From: Astropecten irregularis
Lineage: Eukaryota; Echinodermata; Asteroidea; Paxillosida; Astropectinidae
Reading direction: 5' to 3'
Length of the DNA: 64,000 bases
Assembly (NCBI GenBank): GCA_963971285.1
Contig: OZ020244.1
Coordinates: 33,914,001-33,978,000, forward strand
Both the position numbers and the translations under genes were made by a program. Shown one piece after another: positions 11,700 through 22,900 of the stretch. The first letter of the stretch is position 1. Each line of letters starts with the position of its first letter. Under the pieces are notes generated by a model. It was not told where the DNA came from and ran no database searches. It saw only the letters and a program-made list of their open reading frames with translations.

Positions 11700-13245
11700 G
11701 GATATCATCTAAGATGGAACCAAGGACATCTACAATTGATGTCTCCATGAAACATCAGCAAACACGTCCCAAAGAAAATCTCACGCTGAGGCATCAGCAC
11801 ATAATATTATCCACACATTTTTTTTATGATTTTGAATGACCTCCAGGAAGAACATCCCATCCCCGATGATCAAGGTCATTCGATATCAAATTCATCCTTT
11901 AAAAAATATGTCACCAAAGTACATTGTTACATCGATTTATTGATAAGTTATGATTCGCTAGTCAACTCATCACACGAGATGAAATGACGGCACAAATGGT
12001 GGTTACAACTTACAAAGATTATTACAAAAGTGCAATGTTAACTCAGGGACATGGCTGTTTGTTCTTTTCTTAAGATATTAATGCTTCATTTTATTTGTTT
12101 AGTCAAAAGGGTATATGTGATTGCACCTGTTACGGTGTCACGCAAACATACATGTGTCGCATTTCGTGGTGAATCATGAGGGTTTTTTTTGCAGAGAAAA
12201 AAAAATCAATCACGTGAAACCATGAGTGGTTGTCACGTCCAGTGCGTGACGATTGAACACATTGCAACGAGTCAGCTAGCCTAGACTAACATACATGTAT
12301 TAAACTCCGCAAGGACACTTAAACTTTTATCATTTTCATAGCTTCGTGATCAAATTCTCGCGTGATGATGTGATCTGATTTATACATTAGTTTTGTTTCC
12401 ACAATGGGTAAGCGTGTCAGGCTTCAAGACACAAGCCAGTAGGCAGTTACTACGCCAGAATGTGCCCCGAACGACCACGTGACATATGGGTATACTGTAT
12501 AGTACACCGGGAAATTTAAATTATTAATGTACACGTGCAGTGAAATCGAGTAAGTGTGTCAGACATTACCCGTACTTCAAATTGGATCGAAGTGTACATC
12601 TGCGTGGTCTATCTGCAATTAAACATTACATTTACACTATTATTGGTAATTAATAATGGGTAGCCGTGTGCGTGTCAGTCAGATAACAATGTACAATACA
12701 AAAAATACAAGTAGCACTTAATTGACTAACTAGAGTTTAAAATGTACAAGAGCTTTCGTAGCAACAACTACTTCATCAGAATCCATATTGGTAATTGTCG
12801 TTTGAAAATCAATTTCTTCAATAATTAAGCATGCCATCAACACTCCTTAACCAAATTCCTTCTTTTTAAAATTATCGAATAGCATCATCCGTTGCCATGA
12901 TGTCATCGCATTATCTCATTTGTAAACCGCCTGTTCGTCAGTAATTCAACTGACCTAGATTTCATAGCCGGGAAAACAAAACGTTAGGGCCTTCAACGGA
13001 ATAATTTGCCTCTTACTGCATAGGGCGACTGGGTGACCTCACATTAATTAGCATGCTAATTAATGTGCCAAGTGAGCAACTCTTGTCTGAACTTTGAAGT
13101 GATAAATAAGACACTATACCTGTTGTGCAATCAGCAACCAATCAATCAATCGATGACTCAATCTGTCAATCCATCAATCAATAGATTAATAGATTAGTTC
13201 TGAAACTAATTAGCAACAGAAGCATGAGGATCGTTTAATTATTGC
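11700..13245. other. No gene seen
   Basis: A+T-rich sequence with short simple repeats only (for example an ATCAATCA run near 13138-13180). Confidence 0.45.
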
Positions 13246-13261
13246 CAACAATATGCGTTAT

Positions 13262-13535
13262 GAGAAAGATTTGAGGCTTTGCAATTCTCGCAATTTTGCA
13301 CTTCTCGCAATTAGGTCTCTCGCAATGAGACCTAATTGCGAGAAGTGCGAACGATATAGAAGTGCGAACGATATAGAAGTGCGAACGATATAGAAGTGCG
13401 AACGATATAGAAGTGCGAACGATATAGAAGTGCGAACGATATAGAAGTGCGAACGATATAGAAGTGCGAACGATATAGAAGTGCGAAAGTACGAACGATT
13501 ATTACATGGTGTTTCCGCAAACCGATCCACATAAT
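13262..13535. mobile_element. Inverted-repeat element with an internal minisatellite
   Basis: Flanks AAGATTTGAGGCTTTGCA and TTACATGGTGTTTCCGCAAA match the element at 58123-58385. Inside lie a palindrome (TTGCACTTCTCGCAATTAGG and complement) and the 17-bp tandem array. Confidence 0.72.
13342..13487. repeat. 17-bp minisatellite, 8 full copies plus a partial
   Basis: Unit GAAGTGCGAACGATATA repeats perfectly at 13342, 13359, 13376, 13393, 13410, 13427, 13444 and 13461. Open frames across it on the - strand are a by-product of the repeat. Confidence 0.93.
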
Positions 13536-13809
13536 GTGCGGTTATCATGTCCTACCATGTACCTCGAAGTAGCTGGATTAGATTGACTACTCCTATACAC
13601 GGATACCACCAACCCCCTTCTGCGAGTTTTCATGAATAATTGGTTTGAAATAAGTGCTTGAAACACACCCTCCCGCCCGCGTAGTGCCTGGCTACAAAAC
13701 TTCACTCCGGGTCAACCCCCCCCCCCCTTACAAAAAAGCTAGATCCGCCACTGTTATGTTGCCATCATTAACAAAAATCAACAATGGAGAGTTATACGTG
13801 ACTGGCGGT

Positions 13810-14174
13810 TTAAAGGTAGTATCATACATTGGTTTTTGTCAAAGAAGTACAGATTCATGGGCAAAGATATCAAGGACAATACAGTAACAGTCATCTGTGA
13901 AAACTTCAATCCCATACGGAGCCCACTTTTTGAGAAAACAGTGAAAAACAACCACAGTATTTCTTAAGTCTTTTCTCTTTTATTTTTGATCTTTTAAAAG
14001 TTCAAACAGATTTTCGGTCGTTGTTTAACTAATTTCTTGATAAATACACCATTTCAGGTGGAAATATTTTAACTGTATGTTTCTACCAGCACCGTCTTCA
14101 TACCCTGTAAGTTATATGTAAATCTGTGAACATTTCTGTTTTGGTCTCTTGCCAAAGTATGATACTACCATTAA
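13810..14174 (-). mobile_element. MITE family A, copy 4
   Basis: Full-length, ends TTAAAGGTAGTATCATAC and GTATGATACTACCATTAA. Confidence 0.87.
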
Positions 14175-14179
14175 GCACC

Positions 14180-16430
14180 GACCCTGTGCGGATGACCTCC
14201 CTGGGTGACTCCCAGCCTCTTGTACAACATCTCACAATGCTTCATTACTATTATCCACAGAGGAAATTATTCGGCAATTTCAAAAGGAGCGATAAGATTT
14301 AAGGAGCAAAATTGAAATAACCACGGACGGACCACCTCTTGAGAATGTAACGTGAACGGTTTCCACAGGCGCTGAGCGAACATAGCCTCGGGTAGACTCA
14401 CAGCGGCCAAGCGGGCAAGGTTCGTGAACCTAAAGACGGTCGAGTCCGGATCGACCTGTCCGCGGTGTTTTCGCGTCCAAATATTATCATATTTTCTTTT
14501 ATTACAAGGTGCATGCATGGCCACCTGTGGTGAAAATGACTGCTGGCATTGTCGTCTGGGCCAGCTGGGCGCTGCGGTTTGGCAGGAACTATTAATTTGC
14601 TACAATGTCAAGAGTGGGTGCGAAATCAGGCAGGAAAACGCTATGAGCAATCTGCAAGTTTGATCATGATGGAGTCGTGAACTATAGCTCCATGGTCAAG
14701 TCAAGCATCGGCGTTTATATGACCGACAAGCCTGATAGGGACTTTAAGTCCCATGAGATAGAGCACTGGCAAAATGTTCCCCTGGCGGAGGCCAGGCCAG
14801 TCATTATTTGGTCACCTGAAACCAATACAAGGTCTACTTGAACTTCATATAGGACACGGAGGTAATGACTAGCCGTTTGAATAATTTCGATAAAATCCAT
14901 TCTCTACCGAGACGTAATAGTCTTCATTGGGATTGGTATTTCGAACCTGGTATTTGTTATTGGTGCAAGTGGCAACGTTTGGTCGAAATTCGAAGAATTG
15001 CTGGCTCGATTTTCCCGCAGTTCATTCTGATACGCTCTCTCGGTGCCCAACTTACAAAACAATTAAAGGGATGGTACAGAACTGGTTTTTGCGACAAAAC
15101 CGTTGCTGACAGTGACAGCACATTATGCAATCCATCATATTATATATACACTGTACCTATAGAAGTTTGAGGTCAATCAGCCATCTGGGTCACGAGAAAA
15201 TAGTGAAAACCCGTTTACACATTTCAACGATATTATGCGTTCATAATAAAACGCTTCGAAGCGATTTATTCCAATCGGAAAATAGTTTCATTTATTTCTC
15301 AACGAATGTGGCATTTCAAACAAAAAACATTTCATGGGATGTTTTCTCCTATCATCACCATTATACTGTGGATAAGTTTGATGTGAATCTGTGATCTTGA
15401 AGTGTATTTTGTCTTACCAATTCATACCATACCTTTAAGTTACCGTATAATTATGTAAACCACTGAAACGAGACACATAACGACATCCTTATAACATCCA
15501 CTCTGGCTCTGACTTTGGAAATAAAAAGCAATTCATAGGGGAAGAACGTTTCGATCCCATAGCAAGGTTTTATTAATTTCCCCGAGAATGTGAACAACCG
15601 GTAATCTCGATTCGGCGGCCCTGGAGCTTTATTTTTACCGTCGGCATCACGAGAACCGCCAAGTAGAAAACCCCATCAACCACGCAATGTGAGATAGCAT
15701 AGTGACTCACTGTTACTTCCAGTCCAATTTGAATAAATACTACCAGAACTCCTAGCTTGCAGACCGAAGCAGAACCTGCAATTGCTTATAATGCCTAACC
15801 ACAGATGAGACATCGTAACATGCACTTTTTGGTAGGCTTTAGGAAGCAACAGGTGAAGAAGAAGAGTCAAGTGACTTGATGGCTGATGTGGTCCAACCTT
15901 CGTCGGCGGGTTGGGTGACTGGGTGGACTTGAAGTTCGCTTAAAGTAATGGCTGAATCACGCTTGGCGAGGAATCCTAGAATATACATATTTAAATAAAG
16001 ACAATCATCCGATTTTCGTGGGCGAATGGCTGTGTAGATTGGACAAGGAATTGATTAAAGGGCATGTACAACATTGGTAACTCTAACCAAAACGCTTTAC
16101 AGATTTACGTATAATTTACATGGTACAGTATAGGCCTAAAGACGGTAATGGTAGAAACAAACTGAAAATCTTTTTGCTTGAAATGCTGTATTTATTCAGA
16201 ACTGAGGAGTAAAACCAAGCACCAACACATTTTTGATCTTGGCAATGTTAAAACACGAGACAGCTATTCCCACACAATTTGACGTAATACGTAACAGTTG
16301 CTACGGTTTTGCGCCGTTTTATACCGTTTCCAATGATCAACTGAGGTGAAAATTTCACAGGTTTGTAAATTTCACAACGCCACCAGTAATAACGGATACC
16401 AGTTGTTGGATGTTTGGGATGATTGATTAC
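14180..16430. other. No gene outside MITE B
   Basis: Apart from MITE B copy 1, only short unrelated frames. No Kazal or other domain motif found on either strand. Confidence 0.45.
15063..15437 (+). mobile_element. MITE family B, copy 1
   Basis: About 375 bp with ends TTAAAGGGATGGTACAGAA and a degenerate complement. Strongly similar along its length to the copy at 23866-24215 (shared AAAACGCTTCGAAG and ATTTCATGGGATGTTTTCTC). Confidence 0.83.
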
Positions 16431-16444
16431 CTGATTGGTCGATT

Positions 16445-16779
16445 TTTAAGGTAGTATCATACTTTGGTAAGAAACCAAAATAGAAATGTTCACAGATTTA
16501 CGTATAACTTACAGTGTATGAAGATGGTGATGGTAGAAACATACCGTTCAAATCGTTCTGCCTGAAATGGTGTATTTATCCAGAATTTAGTAAAACAACG
16601 ACCACAAATATTTTTGATCTTTTAAAAGATGAAGAGAAAATACTACAGGAAACTGTTTTCTCAAAAAGTGGGCACCGCATGGGACTGAAATTTTCAGAGA
16701 TGACTGTCGCTGTATCTGTCTTGATATTATTGCCCATGAATCTGTATTTCTTTGACAAAAACGTATGGTATTACCTTTA
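16445..16779 (+). mobile_element. MITE family A, copy 5, 100 bp before mucin exon 1
   Basis: Full-length copy flanked by a 13-bp direct repeat ATTGGTCGATTTT (16434-16446 and 16784-16796). It ends about 100 bp before the signal-peptide exon, so it lies in or near the 5' regulatory or last 5' UTR intron sequence. Confidence 0.85.
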
Positions 16780-16885
16780 CCTTATTGGTCGATTTTAATA
16801 ATACGTGTACATTATACATATTTTTGAAAAAATTACCCCAAGCCGTATTGTTTTTGTTTGTTTGTTGTTTTTATGCTCAGGTAAT

Positions 16886-16976
16886 ATGAGGCCTACATGG
16901 GGACTAGCTGCCTTGGCTTGGCTGCAGCTGATATTTGTAAGATGCGCTGAGGCATTCGATCCGTTTGATTATGATC
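16886..16976 (+). CDS. Exon 1: start codon and signal peptide
   Basis: Encodes 30 residues plus one base: a short basic start (MRPTWG), a hydrophobic core (LAALAWLQLIFV) and a likely cleavage site after AEA, then FDPFDYD. The donor is C|GTAAGT at 16977, phase 1. A pyrimidine-rich tract ending in CTCAG at 16880 sits just five bases before the ATG, so this is probably the second exon of the transcript, with a non-coding exon upstream. An in-frame ATG at 16805 would add a T-rich-coded hydrophobic leader; I prefer 16886 because that upstream stretch looks like an intron end. Confidence 0.75.
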
Positions 16977-19900
16977 GTAAGTTGATTTCTCTCATTTATT
17001 TACTACATCAAATGTCTTGAAATTTGTAATAAGAAATTATTATTTGTGCACCATAATGTAATGAATGTATTTTTTTTATTTCATAAACATTACGACGCGT
17101 CGCAGAGTTAAGACGCATCCTTTCTCTACGGACTCACCGCATAGATGCGACGCGTCGCAGCTAGGACGCGTCGCAAATCGAGTTGCGATTCGTCGCAGAG
17201 CTTTATGAAATCGGCCCTAGGGGCCGGCCTAGCAAGTACATGTATAGAAGTTGCTGAAAGTGAGCTAAAGTGTTTGTTACAGGCGCGGTTCTACGGGGGG
17301 TGGGGGGTGGGGGCTAGGGGGCTGTAGCCCCTTGAAATTTTGTCTAGCCCCCCCCCCCCCCCAAAAAAAAAATATATATATGCAATTGAAAAAAACAACA
17401 AATTCATGAAAATAGTTGATTTTGTTCAGTTATTAAGCACCGATTACATAAAAAAAAAACGCGTTGTGTAGGCCATATGTGCATGTTTTGCGATCCCTAA
17501 TAAGAAATAGTAGAAGCGAGTGTCAGAAGAACCCAAAATATTGGGTCTTCTAGCCCCCGAAAAAAATAATGGCTCTTCATCTAGCTCTCCAAATATTTTG
17601 GCTCCATACAGAACCGCGCATGGTTTGTTAATACCCGAGGTAACCCGATGCAAGAAATTGGACCGTCCCAAATGAAGTTTAGTTAAACAACCATCACCAA
17701 ACTTTTGCGTTGAGTTTTTGATTTAATCATATATTTTTGTATTCCAATCAGGGGCCATTCGACTACATAATGCCATTAATTCACAGAGAGCGTATACATT
17801 TTTCTCAGTGAAATCTTTGTTGACATTATTTTTGTAAATTGATTTTTTCACCTGTCGTCTCTTATTGTCTTTATATTACCATAGCTTCAGACCCATGCAA
17901 CTTCCGCTGTGAGCGGTACTACGCACCGGTATGTGGGACTGATGGGCAGACGTATTATAGCACCTGTGTTCTACTGTCTTTCCGCTGTAAAAAGAAGGAT
18001 AACTCCCTAAGCGTCAGCTACGAAGGAAAATGTAGATTTATTCTTAAAAGTAAGTTGAAAGCTGGTTGAATCGAAATATTATGTCCACCTTCACTGACTA
18101 AAAGGTAGTATCATACTTTGGTAAGAAGCCAAAACAGAAATGTCCTCTGATTTACGTATAACTTACAGGATATGAAGATGGTGGTTGTAGAAACAAACCG
18201 TTAAAATTGTTCCGCCTGAAATGGTGTATTTATCCATTAATAAATTAGTAAAACAATGACCGAAAATCTTTTTGATCTTTTAAAAGATAAAAAATAAAAG
18301 AGAAAAGACTTAAAAAATACTGTGGATGTTTTTCACTGTTTTCTCAAAAAGTGGGCACCGTATGGGACTGATATTTTCACAGATGACTGTTACTGTATCT
18401 GTCTTGATATTTTTACCCATGAATTTGTATTTCTTTCATAAAAACCAAAGTATGATATTACCTTTGAAAGCAAATCTGTGAACATTTCTGTTATGTTACC
18501 AATCAAGTACTGACCTTTAAAATTTATGGTAAGTCAGTGAATGTAAATGTGCACCGCAAGAGGGCGCACTACACTGCTTGCATGACTGCTTGTGACTGTA
18601 AACATAACACTCACAGCTACAGTGGCCTTATTAAAAGTAAAAATGTTGTCCTGGATTCTTTTACTTGAGACTGGTGTTGTGGCCAGTTTTTCACAGCTTC
18701 GACCTTGGCCATGGCCTCAATCTGGGTAAGGTCTTCTTAGAGTCTTGACCTTTAATGTCCAAAGCTTGTTCACTGACTCATTTCCGGCCTGGCATTGATT
18801 GTTTGGGGGATCAATTGATTTTATAATATAATGAATGGATGACCTCTTGAAATTTTTAATTGTTATTTTTCTCTTGGGGGGGGGGGGGGAGCTATATATT
18901 GGGGTTAGTGTCTTTTACTGGTAAGAGTTCACAAGTTGGTATGATACCTTTAAAGGGAATAAAACAACTTGGTAGTTTCTACTGTTCCCAAATGATATTT
19001 TTTATTCAGCAAATGTTTCAGAGTCCTTAAAACCCCAGAGAGAAGAATTTTGTTCAACATTTCAGTTTTAAAATACAATTTTTTACGCACTCATTGCGAA
19101 CTTGAAAACTGCCTGTTGGCCATTTTGTCTTTTCTGGCTAGTCACGTTTAGTCTGGTACCTATACAGCCAATTTACTATTCTAATTTTCCTATGCGCTCT
19201 GTAATATTTATCTTATTACAACTTTGCTGGCCTTGGCCTTGGCCTTGGCTCTGGCCTTGGCCATGAACTTGACTTCTCTTCTGTTTATTACGATGACTAA
19301 AGAAAAGTTTAGGAAACAATCCTTTAAACCCACATGCACATACCCCTTGACAGGCCTTGAATTTAGTTCTGAAAGGGGCAAGGCCACTCTTCCATTGCAA
19401 GGGGCACTTCCATTGGAAAATCATAATGTCTATGGAAACATTTGAAGGGGCACCAAGGCCAAGAACAAGGGCAACTAAGGCCATGGCCTCTGTGGCCTCT
19501 GTGGCCTCTGTGGCCTCCGTTAAATTCAAGCCTTGCCATGATATATCGTATGAAAAAAATCCCATCTGTCTGTACTTAAATCGTTATCTAATATGTCATC
19601 TGTTGGGGATGTATAAACTTGTCAAATTGAAGGAAAAAGTTGCAAGGGTGAGAAGATGAGGCGTTTGGGACTCGTGGGCTGGGTGATGAAACTTGGAAAG
19701 GGTACACCGGATAATTTGATTATATTTATCCCTCATTGATCTTGTCTGCTTACTGCTTGTTGTCTGGTGAAGCCAACCTTGACCCATTGTGCAACTTATA
19801 AACACCTGCTCCAAAGAATTTGTGTGCGTGTATAGAAATGAAAAAGGACCCTAACCCTAACCCTAACCCTAACCCTAACCCATTGGCGCCCAGGAAGTAA

Positions 19901-22900
19901 GATTCCCTCATCCTCTGAAGTGCAGACAGATGAGTTTATTCATCAAATTTTTTTTTTTTCATTTCTATTTCCTCCACCAGTGGAAGTTGTTTGCCCCAGG
20001 AATTGCCCGGAGTTAGTCATCCCAGTCTGTGGAACGGACGGCGTCACCTACATGAACAAGTGCTACCTCGAAGCAGCCGCATGTCAAGGAGATAATTCCC
20101 TGACGGTTCAAAGCGAAGGCCACTGCTTACACTCAGGTTGGTATGGGTGACTGATTTCTGCTCCATTGTATAGAACTTTATAGTATTAGCTTTGACCTAG
20201 AGGTCTACTGTGTGGTGGCCTAGTGGTCAGGGGCCGAGATCACTTCAGCTTTTTGATCATCGCTAAAGCCCAAATCTATGGCTAAACGGAAATCGATTGC
20301 TACTTTGTGTAGCAATTTTCCGTTTAGCGATGGATTTGGGCTTTAGTGAAGATCGCAAAGCGTTAGTGAAAGCGGCCCCTGGTGTGTCTTACCAGAGTTA
20401 GCCTCAGCTAGGAAGAGAGGCCGGTCTTTATCAAGATCTTGTGGTCGAACTACAGAGTGTGGGTTCGAATCCAGCCATAGGCTAGTGGTGCTTGCATCCT
20501 TGGACAAGACGCTTTATCACATATTGCTTCTCTTCACCCGGTAGTAAATTGGTATCTGCGAAGGTAGAGATGGCTTTGTGCTTGATTAGCCTTTTTGTAC
20601 CTTACAACAGCCGGGGCTGTATACAGCCTAGGGAGTTGACATTGCTTCAGGAATGTAAGTGAAGCCCAATGACCAGGGATAATAGAGAGACATCACATTT
20701 TGATTGTGATATGCGCTGTATAAAAGCAATTTACAATGTATAATAGGCCTATAGCTAATGGGAGACTTTGGTGAATCGGTCTTGGGTCTTCAAGTCAACA
20801 GCGCACGCGCACGCACAACAGCGCATGCGCATGCACGCGCAAAACAACGCGCGCATGCTCACAATTGCGTGCGCATGCGCTGTTGACTTGAAGACCGATT
20901 CTCAAAAGTCTCCCATTGTGGGTTAGAAGCTCTAATGGTCCATAATAGTGCTCAACTCATTCCTTTAAAGGTAGTATCATACATGGGCAAAAATACTGAG
21001 ACAGATACAGTCATCTGTGAAAATTTCAGTCCCATATGTTGCCCACTTTTTGAGAAAACAGTAACAAGTATTTTCTCTTTTATTTTTGATCTTTTAAAAG
21101 ATCAAAAAGATTTTCGGTCGTTGTTTTACTATTTTCTGGATAAATACACAATTTCAGGCGGAAAAATGTTAACAGTATGTTTCTATATCTTCATACCCTG
21201 AAAGTTATACGTAAATCTGTGAAAATTTCTGTTTTGGTTCCTTATGATACTACCTTTAAGAGTTGTAGAATCTGTAGACTTAAATTAGAAGACAGAATAA
21301 TAGAGCAGTCAAACATTTGTGCCAGTTGTGAAGTACAGGACACTGTCCCAGTACAGTCCCAGGATTATATGAACAGCTGTTGCACGAACTTGAAAAGGCA
21401 CAAATGCATAGCACTGATACATCATAATTACCACTTGCTGCGTTGACAGACAAAACAAGACTCAGTATAATGACTAAGTATAGTTTAACTTACAGAAAAA
21501 AGCAGTATGTGCGCAGTTTCACGGCTTCTGACTGCCAAACGAACAAAGATAATTGATTTTTTGGGACACCACCAACGTAGGGCTGGATAGCTCAGTTGGT
21601 AGAGCACCTGCACAGGAGGTCGCCGGTTCGAATCCCGCTTCAGTCAATTTTTCTTTGTTCACCTTTTTAAGTGCAGAAAGAAAATCACAATCTTAACCAC
21701 TTTCGCATTGATTTATTTGTATTTTGCTCCACAAACTTTTCTATAGTTATTGTGAGTCTTTTTAGTGTCAAATTCTGAAAACATAATTTTCCCTCCGAAT
21801 TCCTTGAAAACTCCGCCGACATTCACAAAACTTTGCTTGTTGATGTTAAGCACAATCACAGTAAAAGTGTGTTTGGTAAGAGTAATTCTTAAAATTTAAT
21901 TCCACTGTCTTATAGGATAGAGTACAGCTGCGAACCAATGATATAGCTCCTTTGGAAAATACAACCAGTTGGCTCTTTAGTTGATTTACAATGAAACCAG
22001 GAGATGCTATTCATTTACTGTGTAGAAACCAGAAATACAAAGTTACAAACCTTTTTCTAATGTCCTCTTGTGGCTAGAGCTGATAGATACAAACAAATTT
22101 GCTTAGCGCCCAAAGTCTTGCTTGTGCGTATTCGGTTGCATGTCAATTGCTGCATACTAAGGTGGTTCTTGCTTAGCGTGCAAATGACATGTAATTTGGG
22201 CCTGTGGGCATGCATGTCTTGCAATACAACATATTTTTGTGCCATTTAGTTGATTATTCATGCTATAAAGCAGTTTAATGAAAATAATGAAATTTGAACC
22301 TGTTTGGGATAAGTAGGTCACATTTGCATTTGGTTGCCCCCACTATATGTATGAGTGGTGATCTTGATGTTCTGTCTTTTCTTAAGTATCATCCGGCGAC
22401 ACACACGCACACACAAAAAGACGACAAAAAGTACATGGTGTGACTTGAATGACGAAATCCCCTCTCATGATCCGGAGTCATCACACTTGGCCCACTTCTG
22501 CTATGACCTTGAATTAACTTCCCCCTTAGGATTCTATAATCCCACATGATACCAGGCTGTTGTGGCTTGTTGTATTCAAGGACCAACAGCTTCACATTGC
22601 CGATTTGTGGGATCCTCCCTCGTCAGTCAGCAGAAGCACTGACGTTATCTCCTCAAAGAATACGACCTTGAACGTGCATCTGTCACTACATCAATCATGC
22701 TTGTGGTTCCGAGGATGTTTCATATATGATTTGACATTGGCGACCCACCTACTGCTGGGAATAGGAAATCATTATTGCTGACTGGTAGGCAGGCTGAGGA
22801 AGCACTTCAGACTATTTTAAGCCAATTCAGGCTGAATGTTCTCGGAGACGTTCTCAGTTAAAAGTAATCCAGTCAGCTTCCCTTCTGGTGTACTTGATCA

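Noticed and set aside
13258-13548. Two overlapping - strand frames with a repeated ISFALLYRSHF motif
   Set aside because: They translate the 17-bp minisatellite in shifting frames.
16805-16885. Alternative upstream in-frame start for the mucin gene
   Set aside because: The stretch is T-rich with a pyrimidine tract and CTCAG, typical of an intron end; the ATG at 16886 gives a complete signal peptide by itself.
21580-21655. A possible tRNA gene
   Set aside because: A-box and B-box-like parts are present but the anticodon arm is shortened and does not fold properly, and the same tail occurs in other repeats. It is a tRNA-derived SINE.
22389-22595. CACACA-containing frames on both strands
   Set aside because: Short frames around a simple repeat with no motif.
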